A stretch of DNA of 64,000 nt from Amphiura filiformis (GCF_039555335.1 NC_092628.1:82238315-82302314), one strand, 5' to 3'; counted from the stretch's first letter, positions 12,043 to 23,638 are shown. A program made the numbers and translations. The notes: generated by a model from the sequence alone, not told the origin.

Positions 12043-13020
12043 GTTCCGTTTTGGAAAAATTGCTACTCTGCATCGCATTATTTTGCATTATTTTCGCTAG
12101 TCTTACTATATTAATAGGCGAATGTTGTGACTATGTGTGTGGGTGAGTTAATGAAATGGCTCCGTCAGTTTCGATCCACATGTCGTACGGGAGATCGGGG
12201 AATATATGGGAATGTCCTGTTATTAATGTGGTTGAAAACGGTCAAGAATTGGCCTCAAAATCAGTGAAAATTTGGTCCGTTGCTATCCTAGGTAAACAAA
12301 AAAGCAGTCAGTTGCTAAGCTAGCCATGCGCGTCACACGGGCTTATCTAATGCCAAGCCGCTCGCGTAGCGCAGCGATACCGCGCGGGTAACGCAGCACT
12401 ACGCCGTGGCACGCGTAAACGACGTAGAGTCACGTAATGAATGATATTACGGGTGAACGACCGTAGGTGTAATAAATACGGGAAAAAGATGTTTGTTAAA
12501 AAGCACAAGCAACATGAAGAGGTAGGCCTACTATAAATAAAAAAGAAAACAAAATGAGGACAAACAGGTACGAGTATGTGGGTTATAGTTAGTCACAGTA
12601 GGAAAATGAAAACGGGAATAAAATAGGCTAAAGAAGAAAAGAAAGAAACTAATCAGGAAGAAAAAAAGCTATATAATAAGATCAGGAAATTTAAATAAAA
12701 AAGCTATTAAACTCGAGGACAGAATTAAATAAATAACATGAAAAGCTAATCAGCAAATAAAAAAGAAGCTAAAAGGGAAATGTAAGAAAGGGCAGATTTA
12801 GAAAATAACGGGAACGGGATTGAATAAATAAAAAACATGGCAGCGGAAAATAGCAAGCTTAGCAGCAAAAGTTTTTAAAAAATGGAACAAAAATCAACTT
12901 GCGCGGGGCGCGATCTGTGTTTTTATGCTGTGGAATTGGTTGGATTAGGGGATGATTATTGAAAAACCCATTTTGTGTGCGGAACGGTTTCGTACTGCAG
13001 ATTATCGAATCAATTGAACC
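12043..13020. other. Intergenic stretch; CpG-rich patch
   Basis: No gene is recognised. About 12325-12440 is conspicuously CpG-rich for this window (TAGCGCAGCGATACCGCGCG and neighbours) and is followed by a purine-rich A/G stretch from 12500 to 12860. Confidence 0.4.
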
Positions 13021-13027
13021 CGGGTTG

Positions 13028-13495
13028 ATACAAGCAACAGAATTGGCATAAACCCTCCTGCGCTGGTGGGTCACTCATCAAGAAAATGCGTTAGCCATTT
13101 GTGCAATCCCATAGTTTAAACTTTATACAGGTCAAAATTCAGAGTTGCTCAAAATTTGTTAAAAGCTATTTTACGACTTATCGTTCCGGATTTATGAACA
13201 AAATGGTCGAAGGTCAACATTTAGAATCCACATGGGTCAACTTGAACCGAAAAGTTCCTCCGATTTTGATTTCTGTTTTGACCCATGTATAGCCCAATTG
13301 TTGACGTTCGACCCTTTTATATTTTCTGAATCCTTACGACCTGAGGAAATAAGTTTTAACTTTGGGACTTTGGCAAAAGTTGATCAACGTATAAACTTTG
13401 ACCTCTGAATTATCGGATTGCACAGAGGCTAACGTATTTTTCTAACAAGTGACCCACAAAGAGAGTATATGCCAATTCTGTTGCTTATATTATCT
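13028..13495. repeat. Large fold-back element (~470 bp palindrome)
   Basis: The left arm (13028-13240) and right arm (13278-13495) are imperfect inverted copies along almost their whole length. They share AAGCAACAGAATTGGCAT at the ends, GGGTCAC, GCGTTAGCC, GTGCAATCC, GGTCGAAG/CGTCAACA and CATGGGTCAA, around a loop of about 37 bases. No coding sequence. It is a MITE or fold-back transposon of unknown superfamily. Confidence 0.85.
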
Positions 13496-13713
13496 TGGGC
13501 TCAAATGTGGCATCAAAATGGATTAGTCTGCACATACCGTAAAACCCCGTCTACAAGGATATACCTAAGAAACGCCCTCAATAAAATTGGTTGCTTTTTG
13601 TATTTGGAGTTTGAGCAAATATATACTGGCACTGGGTGGCTATGCATTCCATCTAAGTATGTTGTAACACCAATCAATTGTATTGACATAATAACGACTG
13701 TTTCGTATATCAG

Positions 13714-13791
13714 GATCGTATAGCTCAATTGATAGAGCGTCAGACTTTGGAACTGAAGACATGCTGAAGAGAGCATGGTCCGGGCAACGTT
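13714..13791 (+). repeat. tRNA-like sequence (SINE head or tRNA pseudogene), CTTTGG anticodon loop
   Basis: The segment has a clear A-box (TAGCTCAATTGATAGAGC) forming a D-arm and a 4-bp anticodon stem around CTTTGGA (TTG, glutamine-like), then an over-long variable region with an ACATGCT...AGCATGG hairpin and a weak B-box. The acceptor stem does not pair, so it is unlikely to be a working tRNA gene. A T-rich stretch to ~13935 follows. Confidence 0.55.
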
Positions 13792-13799
13792 TCCGTTTT

Positions 13800-14460
13800 T
13801 TCATTTTCGTTTAATTTTAACTTTTTGACATGTTCTTTTTATCTTTCTTCAAATCTACTTTTCTACTTTTAATTTTAGGTGTGTTTTTTTTTTTTTTAGT
13901 TTTTTTTTATAGTTTTTTTTATAGTTTTTTTAGTAATTTTGTGGTTTTATAGAAACTAGTAAAAGCATTTATTCTAAATAATAGCGAAACCCACGGTTAG
14001 ACAGATGTGTTGTAAATACTTGTCTGTCCTCGTCTTTGCAATAAAAACCTATGTTGCACCTTTGTGCCATCCCAATTCTTGAGGAATGGTAGGTAGGGTG
14101 CGTTTTTGGCTTAAGCACGATTTTGTTTCTACTTGAAATGAAATCAAAATAAATATTGTTCTGTTGCCACAATTGCAGTTTTTTCAATAAAAAAAATAGA
14201 TGAGGAATAATAATTATTCCATATTTGAATCTATTGTCCCATCAAGAATAGAGTGTCTTCAAAAACTTCAATCAATTCATCTGACAACGGAAACTATTCT
14301 GGTCATTCAATTTTGTTTCGCTTGCACCTGTTATATCACAGGCGTTGGTAGAGAAGGCACACTTCTCTTGTCTTCACCGAAGTAGTGATGTAAACACTAA
14401 CATGATTAATTACCATAGCTAGCAATGGACATACACTATTTGTTGTTCCACTTGAACCCA
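13800..14460. other. T-rich tract and unassigned intergenic DNA
   Basis: Repeated T runs separated by ATAG occupy 13860-13935. The rest is unassigned and holds only short unsupported reading frames. Confidence 0.4.
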
Positions 14461-14471
14461 TACTCATAGGC

Positions 14472-14747
14472 TATTCGCTGTCGATGTGACGTAATTAATC
14501 GGATTAACTACCATAGCAATTGATGAATACAATTTCGAATATATAGCCCTGCACTTCATCGTTCACGTGGCACCTATGCATTGAACCATAGTTGTCAAAG
14601 AAATGCTAATCACTCGCCATGTAAGATTAGTATTTATGAAAAGAGTGGTATTCAATCTATGTTTGGTGACATACGCGGGTGATTAGTGCAATCTGCTTGA
14701 TGGTAGTTATTGCGATTATTACGTCACTTCGACAGCGAATTGTAGTA
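14472..14747. mobile_element. MITE copy 1 of a GTAATTAATCGG family
   Basis: The ends TTCGCTGTCGATGTGACGTA and, in reverse complement, TTCGCTGTCGAAGTGACGTA form inverted repeats continuing through AATCGG..TAACTACCAT. The internal sequence is related to the second copy at 15222-15508. No coding capacity. Confidence 0.75.
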
Positions 14748-15221
14748 TAGACGAATCCAACAAGCCAAGTGATGGTCAGAATTTATTCGGCCATTATTAG
14801 TCCAAGAGATTGCCAAATATGGATCAGGAGTATTACATAATAATACCCTGCTATGACAATAGCTGCACTAGGTTAATCGTATAATCTCCTTATGTGGTTA
14901 GCATGGCTGGGCCAGGAAATCCACAAGGTCAGCCAATGTATGTACATGTATTCGGTACATGTGCCATATCTTTACAATGGGTGATAAATTTCTGGTTTGT
15001 TTTATTTCAAAACGCAACAGTCGATATTCTAAAGCTTGGTCCAAATCCAAGAGAAGAACCAACTCTAGTAATTTATGTGGTTTCAAATTATATCGGCCGT
15101 TGCCTTTTTGATAGAAATGGTGTTTGTTGATGTGCACAGTTTCCCATTAGATCATAACATGCTGTTGTACATCGAAGGTCAAAGGTCTTTTAATCCATAT
15201 TTGGCGTTGTTCTGGGACTGA

Positions 15222-15508
15222 TTATACGCTGGTGAGGTTACGTAATTAATCGGATTAATTACCATAGCAATAGGTGAAAACAATTTTGAACATATCGCGC
15301 TGCGCTACAAGCAGGTTACACTCATCACCTGTACTGTGTATGTCTGCAATCATAGATTGAATACAATACTGGTCTTTTCAAAGATACTAATCTTACAGGT
15401 GCAGCATGATATGGTTCAATGAAGAGGTACCGTATCAGTGTATAATTGTTTTCACCTATTGCTATGGTAGTTAATCCGATTATTACGTAACTTCGCCAGC
15501 GTATTGGA
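15222..15508. mobile_element. MITE copy 2 of the GTAATTAATCGG family
   Basis: About 290 bp with ~60-bp inverted ends. Both start TACGCTGG and continue through GTTACGTAAT, ATCGGATTAA, TACCATAGCAATAGGTGAAA. A half copy is at 49839-49965. The minus-strand frame crossing it is a shadow of the repeat. Confidence 0.8.
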
Positions 15509-15837
15509 ATAAAACAGGAGGATGTGAGTTCATAAGGGCAATGTCGGGGATTATAGGTCACAATCGATGTGGAGAGATGAGAGGTCCGACCAACAGCCAT
15601 AGCGAATGGTTCATGTTCAACTAATTCCAGCGGACGGTCTGTGGCTAGTAAGGAATCGTCTTTGACCACATGCGCAGATCTGTCTCGGCAGGAAGATATT
15701 TAATATCCCGAATTTATAATAGGCCTATGCCTACCAGTTCCATCGTATAACCGATCTGCTAGAGAATATTTGTTACCATGTTTAATAAATTCGTATTAAT
15801 AAAATGTAGCCAAATGTATATTATGTGTCACACGGTT

Positions 15838-15955
15838 TTCTGCTGAACCACTAGCAGGCTATGTTACCACATCTATGACAATGACAAAGGTGAATTTTGA
15901 TGATTTTTACTATCGTCCGGATGAGCAAATCACTAAATGGGTCTTTAGTTCCTTC
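15838..15955 (+). repeat. Fragment of the TTAA-type MITE seen at 9129
   Basis: It shares GCTGAACCACTAGCAGGCTA, the GACAAAGGTGAATTTTGATG region and TCCGGATGAGCAAATCACT with the inverted sequence at 9131-9245. One terminal repeat is present; the other was not found. Confidence 0.75.
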
Positions 15956-16170
15956 CTCTCCTTATCCTGCCAATATTATATGAATCAAAGAAAATAAAGA
16001 AAAATTAAATTAAACAAGAAAAAAAAGACAAAGAAAAGAAACAATAAAAGAAAAACAATAGAATAAATTAAACTAAATATGAAAAAAAATGATCACGAAA
16101 GGAGTCTTTAGAAAATGCAAGAAAATATAAATGAAAAGTTTGAACAATATTTTGTTTATAAAAGTTTGTG

Positions 16171-16252
16171 TGACCGTGATGAGGCTCGAACTCACCATCT
16201 TCCGATCTAAAGAACCAAAGTCTTATGCCTTGCCAAGTGAGCTATGCTCGTG
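16171..16252 (-). repeat. tRNA-like sequence (SINE head or tRNA pseudogene), CTTTGG anticodon loop
   Basis: In reverse complement it shows an A-box TAGCTCACTTGGCAAGGC, an anticodon arm AAGA-CTTTGGT-TCTT (TTG, glutamine-like) and a good B-box GAGTTCGAGCCTC. The acceptor ends do not pair. As with the copy at 13714, the DNA downstream on its own strand (down to ~15970) is T-rich, suggesting a shared element architecture. Confidence 0.6.
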
Positions 16253-16680
16253 AGATGCGAAATAAAGATAAAATAATACATTGTATACCTGCTTGTGTCG
16301 GTAAATGATTTGCTCAAATTCCATAATGATATAATATTGTGGAGGGCGCTAGCGTGAAATATGCTATCATCACAGTCGCTACTATTCCTTGTAGACGGGT
16401 TTCTACGGTATTGCGGACACGTCCTTAAAAACTCGAATAGTCAGTACAGTACAGTACAGGGGTAACAAATTTTCTTTCCCTGATCTCAAGCCATGTGTTA
16501 ACCCTTGTCCTTCTTCTCTTGACCTCTGTGTCAATGGCACATACATTTGGTATGTAGAAAAATTCAACATTGGCATCTCATCCCGCATATCATGCTTTTG
16601 CTAGACTTCTCCGTAGTCCACTTGCCAATTGTGCATACTCTGGCTATTACATTTAAGCTTAGCTTAAAACTCTGATTTAA

Positions 16681-16977
16681 AGGAGTATTTCGTGATCCTA
16701 GCATCCTCTTTTTATGACATTTTTCAGTACATATCCACGAAAAAGCATATTTCCAAAATTTCAGTTGATTCCGATATTGCGTTTGCGAGTTATGCATGAT
16801 TATGTGTATTTGCACTGCTCCATAGACAAATTTCACGATATCTTTGCTAAACGAATAAATCTGCAAGAAATATTTTGTACATAAACATTATGTAGCCAGA
16901 GGTTTCCAGTGATATAAAAATCTCAACTTTTTTTGAGAAAAGTGGGGGGATGAGGCTGTGGATCACGAAATGCCCTT
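16681..16977. mobile_element. TTAA-type MITE, complete copy (297 bp)
   Basis: Left end AGGAGTATTTCGTGATCC, right end in reverse complement AAGGGCATTTCGTGATCC, with TTAA on both sides (16677-16680 and 16978-16981). The interior is nearly identical to the copy at 60938-61253. The minus-strand open frame here has no support as a gene. Confidence 0.85.
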
Positions 16978-17128
16978 TTAATTAATGTGTTCACAATTGA
17001 TAGACACTTTTACCGTGGTTAATGGTGAAATGACAAAAACTTGATCATTATTGGAGCCTGCAAGGAGTTATCTGATGAGGGCATAAGTGTCTGGTCAACT
17101 GTAACGTCTAGCCTTGGTCTTACCCTCC

Positions 17129-17216
17129 CATGCACTGAGCACTCATATTTTGTATCCTATTTTATTTTTACTCATGCACTGAGCACTCATATTTGTATCC
17201 TATTTTACTTTTACTT
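17129..17216 (+). repeat. Two-copy tandem repeat, period 44 bp
   Basis: CATGCACTGAGCACTCATAT starts at 17129 and again at 17173, each followed by TTGTATCCTATTTTA and TTTTTACT-like sequence. Noncoding, 3' of the sialyltransferase gene. Confidence 0.85.
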
Positions 17217-17620
17217 ATTTTCATTTCATAAATTTCCATTATGTTAATATATATATAAAACTAATTTAAGCTGTTGTTTTTAGTGCAAAAAAGTTATTTA
17301 AAATACCCACAGTACACTGCAACCATTATCTAGAACATAGTGAATCTTGTAGTGAACAAAGCTTGCTGCGAAAATTATTTCACTGTGGGAGAGATTTGTA
17401 TGGTATGTTCATACATACCCAAGTCCTGTTGTTAACTGGTCAATAATAACATATGGTATGAATACATGATACATGTGTGTACGCGTGATGAGTTCGTGAT
17501 GAGTACTAAAAAGAAGACTCTTTGCATTTCCTGATTACTATAAAACTTCGTACACCTACGTGTATTATCTAACATTGTTCTTGTGAGGCAAATGAGTTGA
17601 TATATAGTTTGTCTATTTAG

Positions 17621-20600
17621 CTATCTACACGGCGTTGTAACCAGCCTGATCGCACCTATCTTATTAAGAACTTCCAGCAGTCTATATTCTTTCACATACT
17701 CATGTATAGTGTCCGTTTGAAAATCTATGACTTCATTTTCATAGTAGTGGTTATAAATCTGTCGATGTGACTCATCTTCTGAAAATGGATAAAATCCATA
17801 TAATGTTATTTGGTTACACATGGCTGTTGCAAATGTGTAGAGAATTAGTCCACTGGTGGGTATTGTAACATTCCAGATTCTGTATAAAGGAAAACATATT
17901 TAAAAGGCTAGTTAAATCGTACTACAACATACCAATCAACTTGCGTTGTAGCTAAGTGCACGACCCAACAACTTTTATATGGTTTATAAGTTTATAAGGA
18001 GTATATTATATTTTTCGCATATTTATATTTGACGCACTTTTCCCCTTAAGACTATTTCTCGGGGAAGGGGAGGTAATCGGGAGGTGATTACGCTTCGTTA
18101 TTCCGAAGGGTCGTTTTCCGAAGGTTCATTACTCAAAATTTACGGTATGGTTCGTTATTCCGAAGGGTAATTACTCTGAATTTAGAATGAGGCTCGTTAT
18201 TCCGAAGGGTCATAAAACCCTTCGGAATAATGACCCTTCGGAGTAATGACCATTCAGAATTTATATGAACCTTCGGAGTAATGACCCTTCGGAATAACGG
18301 TCCTTTGGACTAACGACACGTTGTATTGGTAAAGGGGGGTCTTTTAGAGGTGAGAAAGGTCAGAATCAAGGGCTTTCTTGACTTTCTGGTTTAAAATTGC
18401 CTGAAATAAAACCCAGAAATGTGTGGAATGAGCAATGTAGGTGTATTTTAGAGCTAAAATGTCAAATCGTGGTTCTTTCAGCGCTCTGTTTTCATGGTTT
18501 TGGTCAAATTCAGTGCAAGCTGCTGCGTAGTCCAAAAAAATCGGTCTTTCCTGAGGTAACTTAAAATATCAGTATCACCATGTGTTATTATAAATATACA
18601 TCACACACCCCAGAACATACCTTTTCGTTGGGTTGCCCATGCCATGTGGAGAAAAAGCAAAACGAAGTGGCAATGCTAACTCTGTCCTTACAATCGATGC
18701 CAACTTGTGAACCGAATCTAGATGAGCAGCGCTTTTGAAATACCACAGAATGGATGAATCCAAGAATTTGAGGCGTGCTTCATATTCTTTCCTCCACCGT
18801 ATTGCATCATGAGTAGCACTGGTGAAGTTTCCAATCATGTAATTCATAACTTGGTAATTTATCGTCATTATATCCGTATGTTTTCCTACATCACTGATGA
18901 ACTTTTTAATTGGCGCCATGTTAGCTCGAAAAACGAATTCATGATTATCAATTTCTTTTCCGCAAGCACTGTGTAATAATATACCGCTGTTACCAACGAT
19001 TGCACACGTTTTGTGGTGGACATATTCCATTCCAAATGTCTGCGGACTTTTGTAAACTTTCCTTAATGTTGCGCTCTTCAAGTTTGGTTTTCCATTTGAA
19101 TTTGATTGGATCCATCCTAAATTGAAGTTGTATGCTTCAACAGGAATATCGGGTTTGAAGATTTGAATTCTGTTTTCACTCTTCGAGATGTTTAGTAATC
19201 TATTCCTGAAATTGAGAACCAAAAATATAAAACAGGTAATCCATAACATAGTTTGATCAGCTCGTATAACATCGCGGATTAATATCTATATATATTATTT
19301 TAAGAATTGTCTTATACAGATCGCCAGAACCATCACGGATTATCTGTTGAAGTCCTATACGTTGTCTATTTTCTGCAACACGCACAAAATAGACAAAATA
19401 GGTCAATATATTACTCTTAAAGTGGGTCTACCTTTCGGCGTAATGATAAAAGCTTAACAAAGCTTCATTAAAAAACAAAAACTCAAAAGGTATAATGTCG
19501 TACATTCTTTCATTCTAGGTATATGTGGTGTGATCCAAAGAGCTTTTAATAGAAATAGAGTCGCAATAGATTATATAATCTTTTGTTCGTTTGATGCCGA
19601 TTAGAAGATGCGACAGGCTATTCATAAAAGTGGTACCATTGTTTCGCATAAAGGGGTTCCGCCATTAAATTGGTCACTGATCCGGCATCATATTAACGCT
19701 CTACACAACAGGCGAGTATCAATAAGTGACCACAGTACAGTCATGTGTAAGGGCAGTCATGTGTAAAGTGGTACCATTGTACTGATGTATCCCAAATGTG
19801 TGCTTGTGTGGGTCTGAATTCTATAAGGAGGCTTTAGCTGTCGATGCAATCATCTTTACCACCCACCTGACATAAGGCGTTTCATTTAAATAAATTGAAT
19901 GCTCTTGCTGATCGATACACATTAGAATGTATGAAGGCTGCCATGTCCAGTCCATATATCTCTATTACACTATAATGGTAATCGCTATACGTATACATGT
20001 AAGTACAAGTATAGGCCTATAAAGGTTGTTTTTAAGAAATGTCCATTTAATTTTATTTTAAGAAGGAGATTGGTATAGAAATAGTGGCGTACCCAAAGAG
20101 GGGAGGGGGTTGGGGAGGGGCAGATTCACCTCTGTGAGAAGTCTTGGGAGGGGAGGAGGGAGGAAGAGGGGAGGAGGGGATATGGAGAATGAGAGAGGGC
20201 TGGAGGAAGGGAGAAATTAAAAGATATAATAAAGACAAGTATATAAATAGAAATATAAGGAAAATTATGGGAATGAAAGAGGGAGGGTGAGAGGGGACAA
20301 TGAGAGCGAGGGAGTGATAAAGTGTAGGCCTAGGAAAGAATAAGTACAGAGAAGGGAAAAGAAAGGAATGATGAATACATTTAATAATAATTATTAGGCC
20401 TTATTAATAACAGCTAATAACTAAACACATAACAGCACTGGGCAGCCATTCGATGATGTCAATGCCTTTATTCGTTACGTAATTAAAACGCCCAGTCAGA
20501 TGTATTTCACACCTACCAAACACAACTCACCCAATTTCGCAAACTGGACGTTGAATGTACACTCTCATGAATATTGATTGGCAACATTTTCCAATATGTC

Positions 20601-21081
20601 AGCGCTCTAATCGGAAACAATAGAACAATAGACCCTGCAGAGCGTTGGTGTGATCAAGCATTTGGACAACCAGTTCAAAGATATGAGCAGTAAAAGAGTT
20701 TCCAAAACAATAGGAAACAAAAGGAAATACTTCTTTTGTTTGGCTATATCTCAAAATCAATATTTCCGACTTACGACTGATTTTGCTTGATCACATCACA
20801 TAATTATGATTTCTTAACATCAACATGCTCAACTCAAGTTATCATGACGAATGTCATTTTAAAGCAAGGAATAGCAAAACTGCTAACTTCAATAAGCATA
20901 AACAAAGGACAAACTCACTTTTATACAGTTTAAACTCTTACCTGACATCGAATCTCTGGTAAATCAAGTTGCCAGCACCGTCAACGGGTATACCATTTGA
21001 TCGTAAACTTCTGATTATCATAAAAGCAATTAAAATTAAAACAAATGTTGCAAATAATATCCGATTCAAGCCCCTAAACAT
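17621..21081 (-). CDS. Alpha-2,8-sialyltransferase-like (ST8Sia, GT29), complete, three coding exons
   Basis: This would transfer sialic acid from CMP-Neu5Ac to sialylated glycans in the Golgi. Coding exons 20942-21081, 18621-19205 and 17621-17879 (GT-AG introns, phases consistent) give 327 residues. An N-terminal signal anchor (ILFATFVLILIAFMII, ~8-23) marks a type II Golgi protein. Sialyl motif L starts at CAIVGNSG (Cys ~114) and runs through FRANMAP and SDVGKHTD; motif S spans the second intron junction (PTSGLILYTFATAMCNQITL, Cys ~263); motif III is HYYEN (~286) and motif VS is HEYVKE (His ~301, Glu ~306). Motif S resembles ST8Sia2/4 (YTLATRFC), but the region before it is not notably basic, so a mono- or oligosialyltransferase is more likely than a polysialyltransferase. 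The ATG at 21081 was chosen because it puts the anchor near the terminus and has A at -3; an in-frame upstream ATG at 21252 is the alternative. Confidence 0.92.
18080..18312. repeat. Fold-back cluster of CGTTATTCCGAAGGGT units in sialyltransferase intron 2
   Basis: Several copies of GTTATTCCGAAGGGT run forward from 18097 to 18212 and then reappear inverted (CCCTTCGGAATAATGACC) to 18312. The two halves can pair into a large hairpin centred near 18208. It lies wholly inside intron 2 (17880-18620). Confidence 0.85.
19249..19390. repeat. Fragment of the GTTTGATCAG MITE family, sialyltransferase intron 1
   Basis: Shares TAGTTTGATCAG, CGGATTAAT, GAATTGTCTT..ACA..TCGCCAGAA and ACGGATTAT with the complete element at 36391-36643. 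Only one end is recognisable here. Confidence 0.6.
20085..20345. repeat. Purine-rich GGGAGG low-complexity tract in intron 1
   Basis: Long run of G/A sequence (GAGGGGAGGGGG, GGAAGAGGGGAGGAGGGG and similar). The proline/serine-rich minus-strand frame over it reflects composition, not a gene. Confidence 0.8.
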
Positions 21082-21299
21082 GGTGTATGTGGAGAGAAGA
21101 CAGGTCGAAGGTCGTGATCTCTTTAATAGAACAGTTCCGGTTTGTGTGTATATTTCCGCATCTAACGGAAGCGCCAAAAGGTCTGCTTGCAGAGATAACG
21201 TGAAAGCTGACAGGGACAATGATAGACAATAATTATGGGAGGTGCTTCCCATCCAAGTTTTCCCATAACATGGTATAATTCTTTAAAAGTATACATAGC

Positions 21300-21870
21300 A
21301 GTTTAACAAATACCGGTTAGGATGAAAGACATTTGGGGAGGGGAGGGGAGGATAAATTTTGTATCATTATACTCGGTGTGACATCACTTTAAGCTTTCCA
21401 GATTTGGTTCAAGATGATTACCGGGAAACATGGAAAAAGTGTTTTTAGAATGTATAGATACCCAGCCAGTGGCGTTTAACAGTCCTCGAAGTGAACTTTA
21501 TACATCTCATGATATGAATTTTAGGTGTAACTGGGATGAAAAGCCGACCAACATATGAAAATCTTGACCTTTTGTATGTATACATACAAGATATACATGA
21601 ATTTCCCAAAAGACCTAAGTATTTAAGGGGTTTGTGAAACTTCATGTTTATCTTCAAAAAGAAAGGCCAAAATGTCCATTATTATGATGGTCTGACTGTT
21701 AAATGTGAAAAATGTCAATTATTAATAATTTGGTTTTGAATTTGTATTATGTCGCGAATTAAAAAAAAGAAGTAATTTGATATTAGGACATTCTTTGTGT
21801 TCAGAATGCAATTTAGTGTGTCTGGTGTGATCTCAGGTCTCACAAATACTGTGCAAAGGTGGGTGAGCGA
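21300..21870 (-). repeat. Degenerate copy related to the interior of the mariner-like element at 40837
   Basis: On the minus strand it shares a CTCACCCACCTTT..., CATTCTGAACACAAAGAATG and TTCGAGGACT-type series with 40900-41160, in the same order. Terminal repeats were not identified. Confidence 0.45.
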
Positions 21871-22139
21871 GCCCTCAAAATATTTATAATACCTTTAACA
21901 CTCACATTTCCATGATTGCCCCATTTTCCCCTTAATAATCTTATTACCATAATTAACCTATTGATTTTATGTTTTCAAAATAAAGCTTTATATCAATTTA
22001 AAATTTCTGAGAACTCGGATTTATTTTTCTAGGGGAAAAATACGGCGTAAATATTACATACATTGAAATATGTTTTGTGACTATTATTTTGTCTCTTGTC
22101 ATGAATATTTCATTTTATATAACTCATACAGAGATTATT

Positions 22140-22220
22140 ATCATTTGATTGGTCCATTATGATCTTTATATAACCCGACATTTAAATGTTATTAAAACGT
22201 TTGAATAAACGTTTTAAGGG
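22140..22220. repeat. Fragment of the AAACGTTTT/ACCCGACATTTAAATG element
   Basis: Carries TATATAACCCGACATTTAAA followed by TGTTATTAAAACGTTT, the same core as the element at 39652-40688. Confidence 0.7.
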
Positions 22221-22229
22221 TATACGATG

Positions 22230-22553
22230 TATTGTTGGTCGAAGCAGCAACAAAAAATGTAGTGAGCTTTGGCAAAAATCGCTCAATTCATAGCGAGGGT
22301 GTAGAAGAATTCAAATAGCACAGATATAATTTTGTAGGTCCTGTGGTTCTTGAGTTATGTTGTAAAGAGGGCTGAAACAACAACACTTTGGTAATACTTA
22401 CATAACTCATTAACAAGAATAAATTAAGCAAGTTTTCAAAGTATATGATTTGTAGAGTGAACTTTTGCAAAACACCAAAGTGTTATAGTTTTCAATAATA
22501 TATTGATTCAGAAAATGAAAATCGATTTTTTTTGGCTGCTTCGACCAACAATA
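22230..22553. mobile_element. MITE with TATTGTTGGTCGAAGCAGC terminal inverted repeats
   Basis: Left TATTGTTGGTCGAAGCAGC at 22230 and its exact inverse ending at 22553, both followed inward by A-rich sequence. About 324 bp, no coding capacity. It abuts the fragment at 22140-22220. Confidence 0.85.
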
Positions 22554-22599
22554 CCTCGCACAGTGTCATCGTCCCGATATCTTCATGGCAGAAATCGCC

Positions 22600-23230
22600 A
22601 TGGTAGATTGAATCCACAGCCACGCATGGCCATTTTGTTCCGACCTTTGAGACGCATAATGAGCTGAAGGACTCCGACTAAGGCTACTGACAATAGCCTG
22701 GTAATTGACCTCTCTGTGTGTGAATGAGCATGTATACGCCATTATGAGGTCAATGGTCATATGCTTTTAGACTGCTTGCACGAGTGAGTGCAGCTAGCCT
22801 ACGCTGCACTATAGTTCGGCACATATAAAATCAGAATATTTTTGTATATGTTAATCATGTTTAAGTATGTTAGCTCTGTTTACTCGATTTGACACATGCG
22901 GCCATAGCCGGGGGTCTTCCATTCATTTTACGCGACGCCAGTATCACAGGCGTGCAGCGTTTACCGCTTCCGTATGCGCTCGCGATAGTGGGCGTCTTGG
23001 GTCGCAATCCAAACCAACTAAGCTAGTTTGGCGCGTATGGCCCCACCTATGGCCGACTTAATCCTGACCATTGGATTCGTCTATAAAATTCGTAAATAGC
23101 TCTAGTCTTTGTTTGTATTGCTTAAATCCTGTTCAAGTGGATTACGATCATTTAATATTTATTACCTGCAACGTGGTAAAAGAGACATAATGTGGTACCG
23201 AAATAAGATATCCTTTTGCTAAAGGAGAAA
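22600..23230. other. Intergenic stretch before the receptor array
   Basis: No gene recognised. From 23090 the sequence becomes an inverted, diverged copy of part of the element at 27371-27948. Confidence 0.4.
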
Positions 23231-23370
23231 AGTTCAACAAACCATAATCCCGCTTCTGGATATCTTTTGAAGTCAAGTGATATATTATTTTAAAGCTTAT
23301 GATATATATTTTCTGAACACGAAATAAAACAAAATTGATCGGGGCCGACTTTACGGCTGGTTTGTGGTGG
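23090..23370 (-). repeat. Inverted diverged copy of the 27371-27948 element
   Basis: In reverse complement it matches TCAATTTTGTTTTATTTCGT, the ACTTCAAA..GATATCC..AAGCGGGATTATG block and the CTTGAACAGGATTTA..CAAACAAAGAC block of 27400-27750. The GGCCGACTTTACGGCTG end is present at 23343-23359. Confidence 0.7.
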
Positions 23371-23638
23371 ACGGTAACATATTATTAGTAGGCCTATCTC
23401 GTGTGAAAAAAAAAAAATATTAATCTCGGATTCATTTTTATTTGATGCTTTTATCTCACACGAAAGCTCATGAATATCGATGTCAAGGCTATTTACCCCC
23501 ATTTGTGTATAAATCGTGCCAATAACACTACATGATTGTACATGTGACTGATTCTCGCAGACTAATTTTTAACCTCTTCATTACTGATTAAAAATAACCA
23601 AGGAATACTTGCATGCAAGTTATAAAATATATATCTTA

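Noticed and set aside
11841-12146. Two overlapping plus-strand frames over the second GAGACC array
   Set aside because: Same low-complexity origin, inside the hAT-type element.
13714-13791. Functional tRNA-Gln gene
   Set aside because: The acceptor stem does not pair, the variable region is too long and the B-box is weak.
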